Assembly (NCBI GenBank): GCA_040902305.1
Contig: JBBDXN010000130.1
Location: 18,880-82,879 of the forward strand
Source of the DNA: CAMLFJ01 sp040902305
Lineage (GTDB): Bacteria > Methylomirabilota > Methylomirabilia > Rokubacteriales > CSP1-6
Length of the DNA stretch: 64,000 bases
Reading direction: 5' to 3'
The position numbers and the translations under genes are program-made. Of this stretch, positions 57,471-64,000 are shown one piece after another (the first letter of the stretch is position 1; each line of letters begins with the position of its first letter). The notes under the pieces were generated by a model. That model ran no database searches and was not told the origin of the DNA. It saw only the letters and a program-made list of their open reading frames with translations.

Positions 57471-58595
57471 ATGGCGGCAACGATGCACGACCTTCTGACC
57501 CTGATGATCGAGCGGGGGGCCTCCGACCTCCACATCACGACTGGCACGCACCCCCAGCTCCGCCTGCACGGCAAGCTCATGGGGATCACCCAGTTCGAGG
57601 TGCTGAGCCCGACGGACACACAGCGCCTGGCCTACAGCGTCCTCAACGAGGGCCAGAAGCAGAAGTTCGAGGAGGACAACGAGCTCGACCTGTCCTTCGG
57701 CATCCACGGGCTCGCGCGCTTCCGGTGCAACGTCTACCGTCAGCGGGGCGCAGTCGCGTGCGCCATCCGCGTGATTCCCGTGAAGATCCGGGGCTTCGAC
57801 GAGCTGGGGCTGCCCGCGATCGTGGAGCAGATGGCGGATCGACCGAAAGGGCTGGTCCTGGTCACTGGTCCCACCGGCTCCGGCAAGTCGACCACGCTGG
57901 CGGCCATGGTCGACAAGGTCAACTCCGAGCGGGCCGAGCACATCGTCACCATCGAGGACCCCATCGAGTTCGTTCACCAGCATAAGAAGTGCATGGTGAA
58001 CCAGCGGGAGGTGTTCTCGGATACCCACTCGTTCAAGAACGCGCTGAAGTCCATCCTGCGCCAAGACCCGGACGTGGTGCTCGTCGGCGAAATGCGCGAC
58101 CTCGAGACCATCTCCGCGGCCCTGACCATCGCCGAGACCGGCCACTTGACGCTCGGCACCCTCCACACCAACTCCTGCGCCCAGACCATCAACCGGATCA
58201 TCGACGTGTTTCCCACCGCCCAGCAGGCACAGGTGCGCGCGCAGCTCTCGCTGGTGCTCGAGGGCGTGCTGTCCCAGCAGCTGATCCCGACCGCGGACGG
58301 GCGGGGCCGGGCCATGTCGCTCGAGATCATGGTCGCGACGCCCGCGATCCGGAACCTCATCCGCGAGGAGAAGATCCACCAGATCTATTCCGCCATGCAG
58401 GCGGGGCAGAAGTTCGGCATGCAGACCATGAACCAGTCGCTCGCCGAGCTGGTGCAGAAGCGACGCATCAGCCGGGAAGAGGCGCTGAACCGCAGCTCGC
58501 TGCCGGAAGAGCTGGCGGGCCTGCTCGGCTCCGCGGCGGGCGTCCCCGCGGCCGCGGGCGCGGGCGCCGGCGCCTCTCCCTTCGGCAGGCGGTAG
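57471..58595 (+). CDS. pilT: Type IV pilus retraction ATPase PilT
   Basis: 374 residues. MHDLLTLMIERGASDLHITTG at the N-terminus, Walker A VTGPTGSGKSTTLAAMVD (about residue 133), Asp box VTIEDPIEFVH, Walker B DPDVVLVGEMRDLETISAAL and the His box GHLTLGTLHTNS. AIRNLIREEKIHQIYSAMQ is the conserved PilT C-terminal region. The extreme C-terminus is an Ala/Gly-rich tail. It powers pilus disassembly at the inner membrane. The ATG at 57471 has AAGG eight bases upstream. The 276-base gap before it has a possible -10 TAGAAT (57306-57311) but no gene. Confidence 0.95.
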   Translation: MAATMHDLLTLMIERGASDLHITTGTHPQLRLHGKLMGITQFEVLSPTDTQRLAYSVLNEGQKQKFEEDNELDLSFGIHGLARFRCNVYRQRGAVACAIRVIPVKIRGFDELGLPAIVEQMADRPKGLVLVTGPTGSGKSTTLAAMVDKVNSERAEHIVTIEDPIEFVHQHKKCMVNQREVFSDTHSFKNALKSILRQDPDVVLVGEMRDLETISAALTIAETGHLTLGTLHTNSCAQTINRIIDVFPTAQQAQVRAQLSLVLEGVLSQQLIPTADGRGRAMSLEIMVATPAIRNLIREEKIHQIYSAMQAGQKFGMQTMNQSLAELVQKRRISREEALNRSSLPEELAGLLGSAAGVPAAAGAGAGASPFGRR

Positions 58596-58616
58596 ACTAC
58601 CGAGGAGGCTTACGCG

Positions 58617-59816
58617 ATGGCTGTCTTCGTCTATCAGGGTCGTATCGCCAGTGGGATGCAGAACGGCGAGATCGAGGCCCCCGACCGCTCTTCGGCGGTA
58701 GGAGAGCTTCGGCGGCGCGCGATTCTCGTCACCAAGATCGCGGAGAAATCGGCGCCCAAGATCTCCTTCAAGTTCGGGGGCAAGGTCAAGGACAAGGAGA
58801 TGGCGATCTTCACCCGCCAGTTCTCCACCATGATCGACGCCGGCCTTCCGCTGGTTCAGTGCCTGAACATCCTCGCCGAGCAGAGCGAGTCCAAGACACT
58901 CCGGGACGTGACCGGTCAGGTCGGGCGTCACGTGGAAGGGGGCTCCACGCTCGCCGACGCCCTCCGCCGGCACCCGCGGACCTTCGATGACCTGTTCACG
59001 AACCTGGTCGAGGTGGGCGAGGCGGGCGGTATCCTCGACGTCGTCCTCCAGCGCCTCGCCGCCTACATCGAGAAGGCGGCGGCCCTCAAGCGCAAGGTCA
59101 AGGCGGCGATGGTGTACCCGGCCGCCATCATCGGCGTCGCCCTCATGGTCATCATCTTCATGCTGACGTTCGTCATCCCGACGTTCGCCCAGATGTTCAA
59201 GGATCTCGGCGCCGACCTGCCGCTGCCGACGAAGGTCGTGATGTGGCTGTCGGACTTCGTCCGGACCTACATCCTCCTGATCATCGCGGGCCTCATCGGC
59301 GCGGTAATGGCCCTGCGCTCCTACTACCGAACCGAGAACGGGCGCGCCACCATCGACGCGCTCCTGCTCAAGCTACCCGTCTTCGGCACCCTGGTCCGTA
59401 AGGTCGCGGTGGCCCGGTTCACCCGGACCCTGGGCACGCTCGTCCAGTCCGGCGTGCCGATCCTCGACGGGCTCCGGATCACGGCCCGCACCGCCGGGAA
59501 CAAGGTGGTGGAGAAGGCGGTGCTGCAGTGCCGCGCCGCCGTCACGGAAGGTAAGACCCTGGCCGATCCGCTCCGGACTTCGGGCGTGTTCCCGCCGATG
59601 GTCACTCAGATGATCTCGGTCGGTGAGCAGACGGGTGCCCTCGACGCCATGCTGAGCAAGATCGCCGACTTCTACGACGACGAGGTGGACACCGCGGTCA
59701 GCACGCTCACGTCCCTGCTGGAGCCGATCATGATCGTGTTCCTCGGTGTCGTCGTCGGCGGTCTCGTCGTGGCCATGTATCTGCCGATCTTCAAGCTCGT
59801 CACGCTGGTCAAGTAG
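58617..59816 (+). CDS. pilC: Type IV pilus inner-membrane platform protein PilC
   Basis: 399 residues. Two GspF domains, each with the F-T-R-Q-x-x-x-L/M-I-x-A-G-x-P-L pattern: FTRQFSTMIDAGLPLVQCLN and FTRTLGTLVQSGVPILDGLR. Three to four hydrophobic helices are present (AMVYPAAIIGVALMVIIFML; LLIIAGLIGAVMAL; a final helix ending YLPIFKLVTLVK). It anchors the assembly and retraction ATPases. GAGGAGG precedes the ATG. No pilB is present in the window. Confidence 0.95.
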   Translation: MAVFVYQGRIASGMQNGEIEAPDRSSAVGELRRRAILVTKIAEKSAPKISFKFGGKVKDKEMAIFTRQFSTMIDAGLPLVQCLNILAEQSESKTLRDVTGQVGRHVEGGSTLADALRRHPRTFDDLFTNLVEVGEAGGILDVVLQRLAAYIEKAAALKRKVKAAMVYPAAIIGVALMVIIFMLTFVIPTFAQMFKDLGADLPLPTKVVMWLSDFVRTYILLIIAGLIGAVMALRSYYRTENGRATIDALLLKLPVFGTLVRKVAVARFTRTLGTLVQSGVPILDGLRITARTAGNKVVEKAVLQCRAAVTEGKTLADPLRTSGVFPPMVTQMISVGEQTGALDAMLSKIADFYDDEVDTAVSTLTSLLEPIMIVFLGVVVGGLVVAMYLPIFKLVTLVK

Positions 59817-59830
59817 CCCGAGGGCGCTGG

Positions 59831-61474
59831 TTGCCCAAGTCGGCGGCGCTCCGTACGTCCCTCTGGGGGCTGAACCGGGCGCGGCTGCTCACGGCCGCCA
59901 TCGTGGTGGCGGTCGGAGGGCTGCTTCGCTTCTCGGAGGCGTTCCCCTACCCCTTCAGCACGTTCGCGATGACGGCGCTCGGGGGGGCCGTCGCCTGCCT
60001 GGTGCTGCCGCTGGCCGATCGGCGCGGCGCCCCCCTCGAGCGCATCGCGTGGCTTCAGTTCGGCCTGGATGCCCTGCTCATCACCGGCATCGTCACCGCC
60101 ACCGGCGGCCCCCAATCGGTGTTCATCCCGCTCTATGTGCTGCTGGTGGTAGCCTCCTGCTTCGTGCTGCCCGGGCGCGGCGGCCTCATCATCGCCGGGA
60201 TCTGCAGCCTGCTCTACGTGCTACCCGTTCTGGGGCGCACGATCGTGCCGATGTTGAAGGTCGGCGCACCCTCCGAGAACACTGCGCTCGAGATCCTGAC
60301 CGTCTTCATGAACGCGGGCGTGCTGCTGGCCGTCGCGGTGGTGACCGGGGCGCTCGCCGAGCGCTATCACGAACTGCAGCAGCGCATGGAGGACCAGCGC
60401 AAGCACCTATCGGACCTCCAGGCCTTCCGGGACCTGATCTTCGAGTCGGTAGGCTCGGGGCTGGTCGGCGTGGATCCAGGCGGGCGGGTCACCGCCTTCA
60501 ACCGGGCCGCCGAGTCCATCACCGGGGTGCGCGCGCAGGACGCGGTCGACCAGCCGTGGGAGGCGATCTTCGGCGGCGGGGTCGACCTGGCGGAGGTACG
60601 GCGAGCGGTGTCGGAAGGGAGCGAGCCGGCGCCCCGGTACGAGTTCCGCCTCCGCCGGCGGGACGGGCCGGACGTGCCGGTCGGGATCTCGTTCTGGTCC
60701 CTGCGGTCCGGTACCGGAGATGTGGCCGGTCTCATCGGGGTCTGCCAGGATCTCTCGAGCATCAAGCAGATGGAGCAGCGAATGCGCCAGGCCGACCGGC
60801 TGGCCGCGGTCGGGCGCCTCTCCGCCAACATGGCGCACGAGATCCGGAACCCTCTGGCCTCCATCTCGGGTGCCGTCGAAGCGCTGGCCCGCGATCTGCC
60901 GCCCGACCGCACTCGCAGCCAGCTGGTGGAGATCGTCCTACGGGAATCCGCTCGTCTCAACCAGATCGTGGGGGACTTTCTGGAGTACGCGCGTCCCGCG
61001 CCGATGGTCCCGATCGAAATCAACATGGCGGAGATCTTCGACGAAGTGCTCCTCCTGATCGAGCATCGTACCCTGCCCGCCAATCTGAAGGTCTCTCGAG
61101 AGTACGGAGAGGCGCTGCCCACGCGGGCCGATCCGCAGCGGCTCCGGCAGGCGGTCTGGAACCTCTGCCTCAACGCGGTGCAGGCGATGCCCGACGGCGG
61201 CGATCTACGGGTCGGCGCCCGCCCGCTTCAGGAGCGCGGAGGCCGCCTGCAGATCTCCATCACGGACACCGGCCAGGGCATCGCGGACACCGATCTTCCC
61301 CACATCTTCGAGCCGTTTTTCTCGACGAAGCCGGAGGGCAGCGGGATCGGCCTGGCTCTCGTCTATCGCGTCGTCGAGGAGCACGGCGGCTCGATCGAGG
61401 TGCGGAGCCGGGTGAGCGAGGGCACGACATTCACCCTCACGCTGCCCGCCCCGGAGGGCGCCGCGCGCCAATGA
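59831..61474 (+). CDS. pilS: Sensor histidine kinase PilS
   Basis: 547 residues. About six N-terminal membrane helices (residues 20-180), without a large periplasmic domain, as in PilS. These are followed by a PAS domain, phosphoacceptor His336 in NMAHEIRNPLASISGAVEAL, N box LNAVQAMPDGGD, and ATPase motifs DTGQGIADTD and GSGIGLALVYRVV. The TTG start lies behind GAGGG. It phosphorylates PilR, encoded 79 bases downstream, to set pilin expression. Confidence 0.93.
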   Translation: MPKSAALRTSLWGLNRARLLTAAIVVAVGGLLRFSEAFPYPFSTFAMTALGGAVACLVLPLADRRGAPLERIAWLQFGLDALLITGIVTATGGPQSVFIPLYVLLVVASCFVLPGRGGLIIAGICSLLYVLPVLGRTIVPMLKVGAPSENTALEILTVFMNAGVLLAVAVVTGALAERYHELQQRMEDQRKHLSDLQAFRDLIFESVGSGLVGVDPGGRVTAFNRAAESITGVRAQDAVDQPWEAIFGGGVDLAEVRRAVSEGSEPAPRYEFRLRRRDGPDVPVGISFWSLRSGTGDVAGLIGVCQDLSSIKQMEQRMRQADRLAAVGRLSANMAHEIRNPLASISGAVEALARDLPPDRTRSQLVEIVLRESARLNQIVGDFLEYARPAPMVPIEINMAEIFDEVLLLIEHRTLPANLKVSREYGEALPTRADPQRLRQAVWNLCLNAVQAMPDGGDLRVGARPLQERGGRLQISITDTGQGIADTDLPHIFEPFFSTKPEGSGIGLALVYRVVEEHGGSIEVRSRVSEGTTFTLTLPAPEGAARQ

Positions 61475-61553
61475 GTCGGGCCCTCGAGACATCGCATCCC
61501 AAGAGCACCCTGACGCGGTGGGCGGTTCCCCCGCCCCGCGAGACGAGGCGGAC

Positions 61554-62951
61554 ATGAGCGAACCACGGGTTCTGGTGGTGGACGACGAGAAGAGCATGCG
61601 CGACCTGCTGGCGATCACGCTGCAGAAGGCGGGATACAACGTGACGCTCGCCGAAGGCGGGGCCGCCGCGGTCGAGGCGATCCGCCGCGATCCGTTCGAC
61701 GCGATCATCACCGACCTGCGCATGCCGAAAGTCGACGGGCTCCAGGTGCTGCGCTCCGCCAAGGAGCTCTCCCCGGACACCGCCGTGATCATGGTCACCG
61801 CGATGGCCTCGACCGAGACCGCGGTGGAGGCCATGAAGCTCGGCGCTTACGACTACATCACCAAGCCGTTCAAGCTCGATGAGGTCAACCTCATCATCAA
61901 GAACGCGCTCGAGCGAAAGCGGCTGCGCGCCGAGAATCAGTACCTGCGCAAGCAGCTCGAAACCCAGCACCGGTTCGAGAACATCATCGGCAAGAGCTCC
62001 CGGATGGTCGAGATGTTCGATACGATCCGGAAGATCGCGGATAGCCCGTCGACCGTGATGATCACCGGAGAGAGCGGCACCGGCAAGGAGCTGGTAGCCC
62101 GCGCGATTCATTTCAACAGCCATCGCCGCGACAAGCCGTTCGTCTCCGTCAACTGCGGGGCGATCCCGGAAGGGCTGATGGAGTCGGAGCTCTTCGGGCA
62201 CGTGAAGGGCGCGTTCACCGGGGCGGTAGCGAACAAGATCGGCCTGTTCACCGCCGCCGAGGGGGGCACCCTGTTCCTGGACGAGATCACCGAGATCCCG
62301 GCGCTTCTGCAAGTCAAGCTGCTGCGCGCCATCCAGGTTCGCGAGATCAGGCGAGTCGGGGATACGCGGGACGTGAAGACGGACGTGCGGCTCATCGCCG
62401 CCTCCAACCGCGATCTCGAGACGGCGGTGAGGGACGGGGTGATGCGGGAGGATCTCTTCTACCGCCTGAACGTCCTCCCCATCCACCTTCCACCGCTGCG
62501 CGAGCGCCGCGAGGATATCCCGCTGCTCATCGCCCACTTCCTCCAGAAATTCAGCAAGGATCTCGGCAAGGACGTGCGCGGCGTCACCCCGGACGCGCTG
62601 GCGATCCTCGAGCGCTATCACTGGCCGGGCAATATCCGGGAGCTGGAAAACGTGCTCGAGCGCGCCATCGTCCTCGGGGCCAGCGACATGCTCGGCGCCG
62701 AGGCGTTGCCCGAATCCGTCCGGCGCGAGCGCCCGAGCCGCGGACCCGAGCTAGTGGACATCCCCGACGATGGCCTCGACCTCGAGGGGACGCTCGACGA
62801 TCTGGAGCGGCGCTACCTGCAGCGCGCGCTCGATCGCACCGGGGGCGTGCAGACCAAGGCGGCCGACCTTCTTCGCATGACTTTCCGCCAGTTCCGCTAC
62901 AAGCTTCAGAAGCACAGCCTCGCGAAGCGGGGCGCTACGGGTGACGAATGA
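61554..62951 (+). CDS. pilR: Sigma-54-dependent response regulator PilR
   Basis: 465 residues. Receiver phosphoacceptor Asp54 in ITDLRMPKVDG; AAA+ domain with Walker A ITGESGTGKELVARAIH, sigma-54 loop in ESELFGHVKGAFTGAV and Walker B TLFLDEITEI. A Fis-type helix-turn-helix with KAADLLRMTFRQFRYKLQKH ends it. Start ATG at 61554 has GAGGCGG upstream; a longer start overlaps the tail region of pilS. The two downstream pilin genes carry sigma-54 promoters, its expected targets. Confidence 0.94.
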   Translation: MSEPRVLVVDDEKSMRDLLAITLQKAGYNVTLAEGGAAAVEAIRRDPFDAIITDLRMPKVDGLQVLRSAKELSPDTAVIMVTAMASTETAVEAMKLGAYDYITKPFKLDEVNLIIKNALERKRLRAENQYLRKQLETQHRFENIIGKSSRMVEMFDTIRKIADSPSTVMITGESGTGKELVARAIHFNSHRRDKPFVSVNCGAIPEGLMESELFGHVKGAFTGAVANKIGLFTAAEGGTLFLDEITEIPALLQVKLLRAIQVREIRRVGDTRDVKTDVRLIAASNRDLETAVRDGVMREDLFYRLNVLPIHLPPLRERREDIPLLIAHFLQKFSKDLGKDVRGVTPDALAILERYHWPGNIRELENVLERAIVLGASDMLGAEALPESVRRERPSRGPELVDIPDDGLDLEGTLDDLERRYLQRALDRTGGVQTKAADLLRMTFRQFRYKLQKHSLAKRGATGDE

Positions 62952-63128
62952 CATTCCTCGGCGACACGATTACGTCCGCCGTCAGGCGGGCAATCAAGAT
63001 GTCAGGCACCTTGACGCCGGTTTGGCGCCGGTGAGTTTCGTGGTTATCGATTAAGTATTAGATATTTACAATACGAGACGGCCCCAGGAGCGCTACGCGG
63101 CCCACGTCAGAGGGTTGACAGACCCCGG

Positions 63129-63144
63129 TGGCACCGAACCTGCA
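63129..63144 (+). promoter_or_regulatory. Sigma-54 promoter of first pilin gene
   Basis: TGGCAC, five bases, CTGCA, with GG and GC separated by exactly ten bases. It lies 73 bases before the pilin ATG, in the 265-base pilR-pilA gap, which shows no other gene. PilR is the inferred activator. Confidence 0.8.
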
Positions 63145-63216
63145 CTTGGTTCCCTCCAGAAGCAATTCAACTTCCATACTCGGCCGCAAGGCCAAAGAGC
63201 TTCGGAGGAAACGCAA

Positions 63217-63624
63217 ATGAACAGGTTCTGGAATCGGAAGCGGAAGATGCTGGGCAACCAGCGCGGCTTCACGCTCATCGAGTTGATGATCGTCGTCGCC
63301 ATCATCGGTATCCTCGCCGCCATCGCCATCCCGCTCTACGCCAACGTCCAGGCGCGCGCGCGGCTGGCCAAGGCCCAGGCCGACGCCCGGGCCCTCGCGT
63401 CCGCCGTCAGCATCTACTCCGCCCACCACGGCGCCATTCCGGCTACGCTGGTCCAGCTCACCTCGGCGCAAACGAACACGCTCGGTCAGCTCGGTGGTCC
63501 CTTCATGGCGAGCGTGCCCCCGGCCCCCAGCAACTGGGCTGCTTACACCTACACCCCCGTCGTGACGGCCGGAACCTTCACCATCAGCAGCACCGGTGAC
63601 GGCACGACTGTCTCGCTGCCGTAA
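63217..63624 (+). CDS. pilA: Type IV pilin / type II pseudopilin-like major pilin
   Basis: 135 residues. The leader MNRFWNRKRKMLGNQRG is cut before Phe in the prepilin peptidase site GFTLIELMIVVAIIGILAAI; Glu5 of the mature protein is kept. The globular part is short (about 100 residues), with SAHHGAIPATLVQLTSA and a Ser/Thr/Gly-rich end, resembling GspG-like short pilins. There is no disulfide loop (no cysteine). Strong ribosome site GGAGGAAACGCAA. It lies directly downstream of pilS/pilR and behind a sigma-54 promoter. Confidence 0.92.
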   Translation: MNRFWNRKRKMLGNQRGFTLIELMIVVAIIGILAAIAIPLYANVQARARLAKAQADARALASAVSIYSAHHGAIPATLVQLTSAQTNTLGQLGGPFMASVPPAPSNWAAYTYTPVVTAGTFTISSTGDGTTVSLP

Positions 63625-63655
63625 GGGCTGCAACCAAGCACAGCAACTGCTGACC

Positions 63656-63699
63656 GATCACGCGGGTGAGGCGAACCCTCCCCGCGTGATCGTTGTTTT
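63656..63699 (+). terminator. Intrinsic terminator after first pilin gene
   Basis: GATCACGCGGG (63656-63666), loop of 14 bases, CCCGCGTGATC (63681-63691), then GTTGTTTTC. A perfect 11-bp stem plus T-rich tail. Confidence 0.85.
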
Positions 63700-63811
63700 C
63701 CTGAGGGATGCAGGCGTCGGCCGACCAACGCCGTCCGGCCCCCCGTCGATGGCGCGCAGCTCCATGCCGCTCAATGAGTCACTCCGGCGCCATCTTCGCC
63801 TGACGCGCGGG

Positions 63812-63827
63812 TGGCACACGATGTGCA
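63812..63827 (+). promoter_or_regulatory. Sigma-54 promoter of second pilin gene
   Basis: TGGCAC, five bases, GTGCA, again with ten bases between GG and GC. It is 87 bases before the next pilin ATG. The layout repeats that of the first pilin gene. Confidence 0.78.
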
Positions 63828-63913
63828 CATTGGTCCGGTGCGCCGCGCCGGCCCATGAGGTCCAGCTCGGGCGCGGGACCGACATCTCACTTGGAACATC
63901 GGAGGCAGAGTCC

Positions 63914-64000
63914 ATGACGAAGTTCTGGCACAAGCAGCGCAGACCGCTGGGCAACCAGCGCGGCTTCACGCTCATCGAGTTGATGATCGTCGTCGCCATC
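63914..64000 (+). CDS. Second type IV pilin-like gene, 3'-truncated by window edge
   Basis: 29 residues visible: leader MTKFWHKQRRPLGNQRG, then the prepilin cleavage site and the start of the hydrophobic helix FTLIELMIVVAI. The DNA from the leader end onward is nearly identical to the first pilin gene, indicating a recent duplication or selection on this segment. It has its own sigma-54 promoter and follows a terminator, so it can be expressed independently. Confidence 0.9.
   Translation, partial: MTKFWHKQRRPLGNQRGFTLIELMIVVAI

Overview
The window is a GC-rich stretch of bacterial chromosome, almost entirely coding and mostly housekeeping. LpxC, a twin-arginine substrate-binding protein, NtrY/NtrX, PilS/PilR and type IV pilins point to a Gram-negative (diderm) bacterium with sigma-54 regulation. 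The dnaK-dnaJ-hspR-lon arrangement, the very high GC, many GTG/TTG starts and the branched-chain-amino-acid-type ABC cassette fit an uncultivated soil or groundwater lineage such as Rokubacteria/Methylomirabilota. That placement is inference. The 10-N gap at 12837-12846, flanked by G and C runs, shows this is a scaffolded draft, probably metagenomic, assembly.

Layout. 1-1.9 kb: end of prmA, rsmE and an archease-like gene. 2-7.2 kb: lpxC, a DUF4390 protein and an NtrY/NtrX-type two-component pair. 7.5-11.6 kb: mixed metabolic genes (alcohol dehydrogenase, luciferase-like monooxygenase, thioredoxin-like protein, ThiS/MoaD-like protein, methyltransferase, small membrane protein). 11.6-21 kb: a pyrimidine operon pyrR-pyrB-pyrC-carA-orf88-carB-pyrF-pyrE-hpt-like. 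It is preceded by a promoter, a PyrR-binding-loop-like sequence and an intrinsic terminator, so it is probably controlled by PyrR attenuation. 21-31.6 kb: yjbQ, a lipoprotein, yicC-gmk-rpoZ-coaBC-udg-priA-def-fmt-rsmB-rpe. 31.6-36 kb: ffh-rpsP-rimM-trmD-rplS-rnhB-yraN. 36-43.8 kb: cysteine hydrolase, DHDPS-like aldolase, class III aminotransferase and a complete Liv-type ABC transporter (K-G-F-H-M), probably uptake and catabolism of an amino-acid-like compound. 43.8-49.5 kb: dut, a CheY-like regulator, comM, an isochorismatase-like pair, Spy-like and Crp-like genes, a lytic transglycosylase. 49.5-55.5 kb (minus strand): dnaK-dnaJ-hspR-lon heat-shock operon. 55.8-57.2 kb: mazG and a macro-domain gene. 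57.4-64 kb: type IV pilus genes pilT-pilC-pilS-pilR followed by two pilin genes. Each pilin gene has a near-consensus sigma-54 promoter, matching the PilS/PilR pair just upstream.

The most unusual signal is a dispersed palindromic element (five copies, same orientation). Three copies are translated in the same reading frame inside unrelated essential-type proteins: the CarB C-terminus, the Fmt interior and the LivG N-terminus. Several conserved proteins have lost canonical active-site motifs: DnaJ has SPD instead of HPD, PriA lacks a Walker A motif, and the Hpt-like protein lacks the acidic PRPP-loop residues. pyrF carries a one-base frameshift and pyrB is split by the assembly gap. No tRNA, rRNA, CRISPR array, insertion sequence or prophage was recognised.
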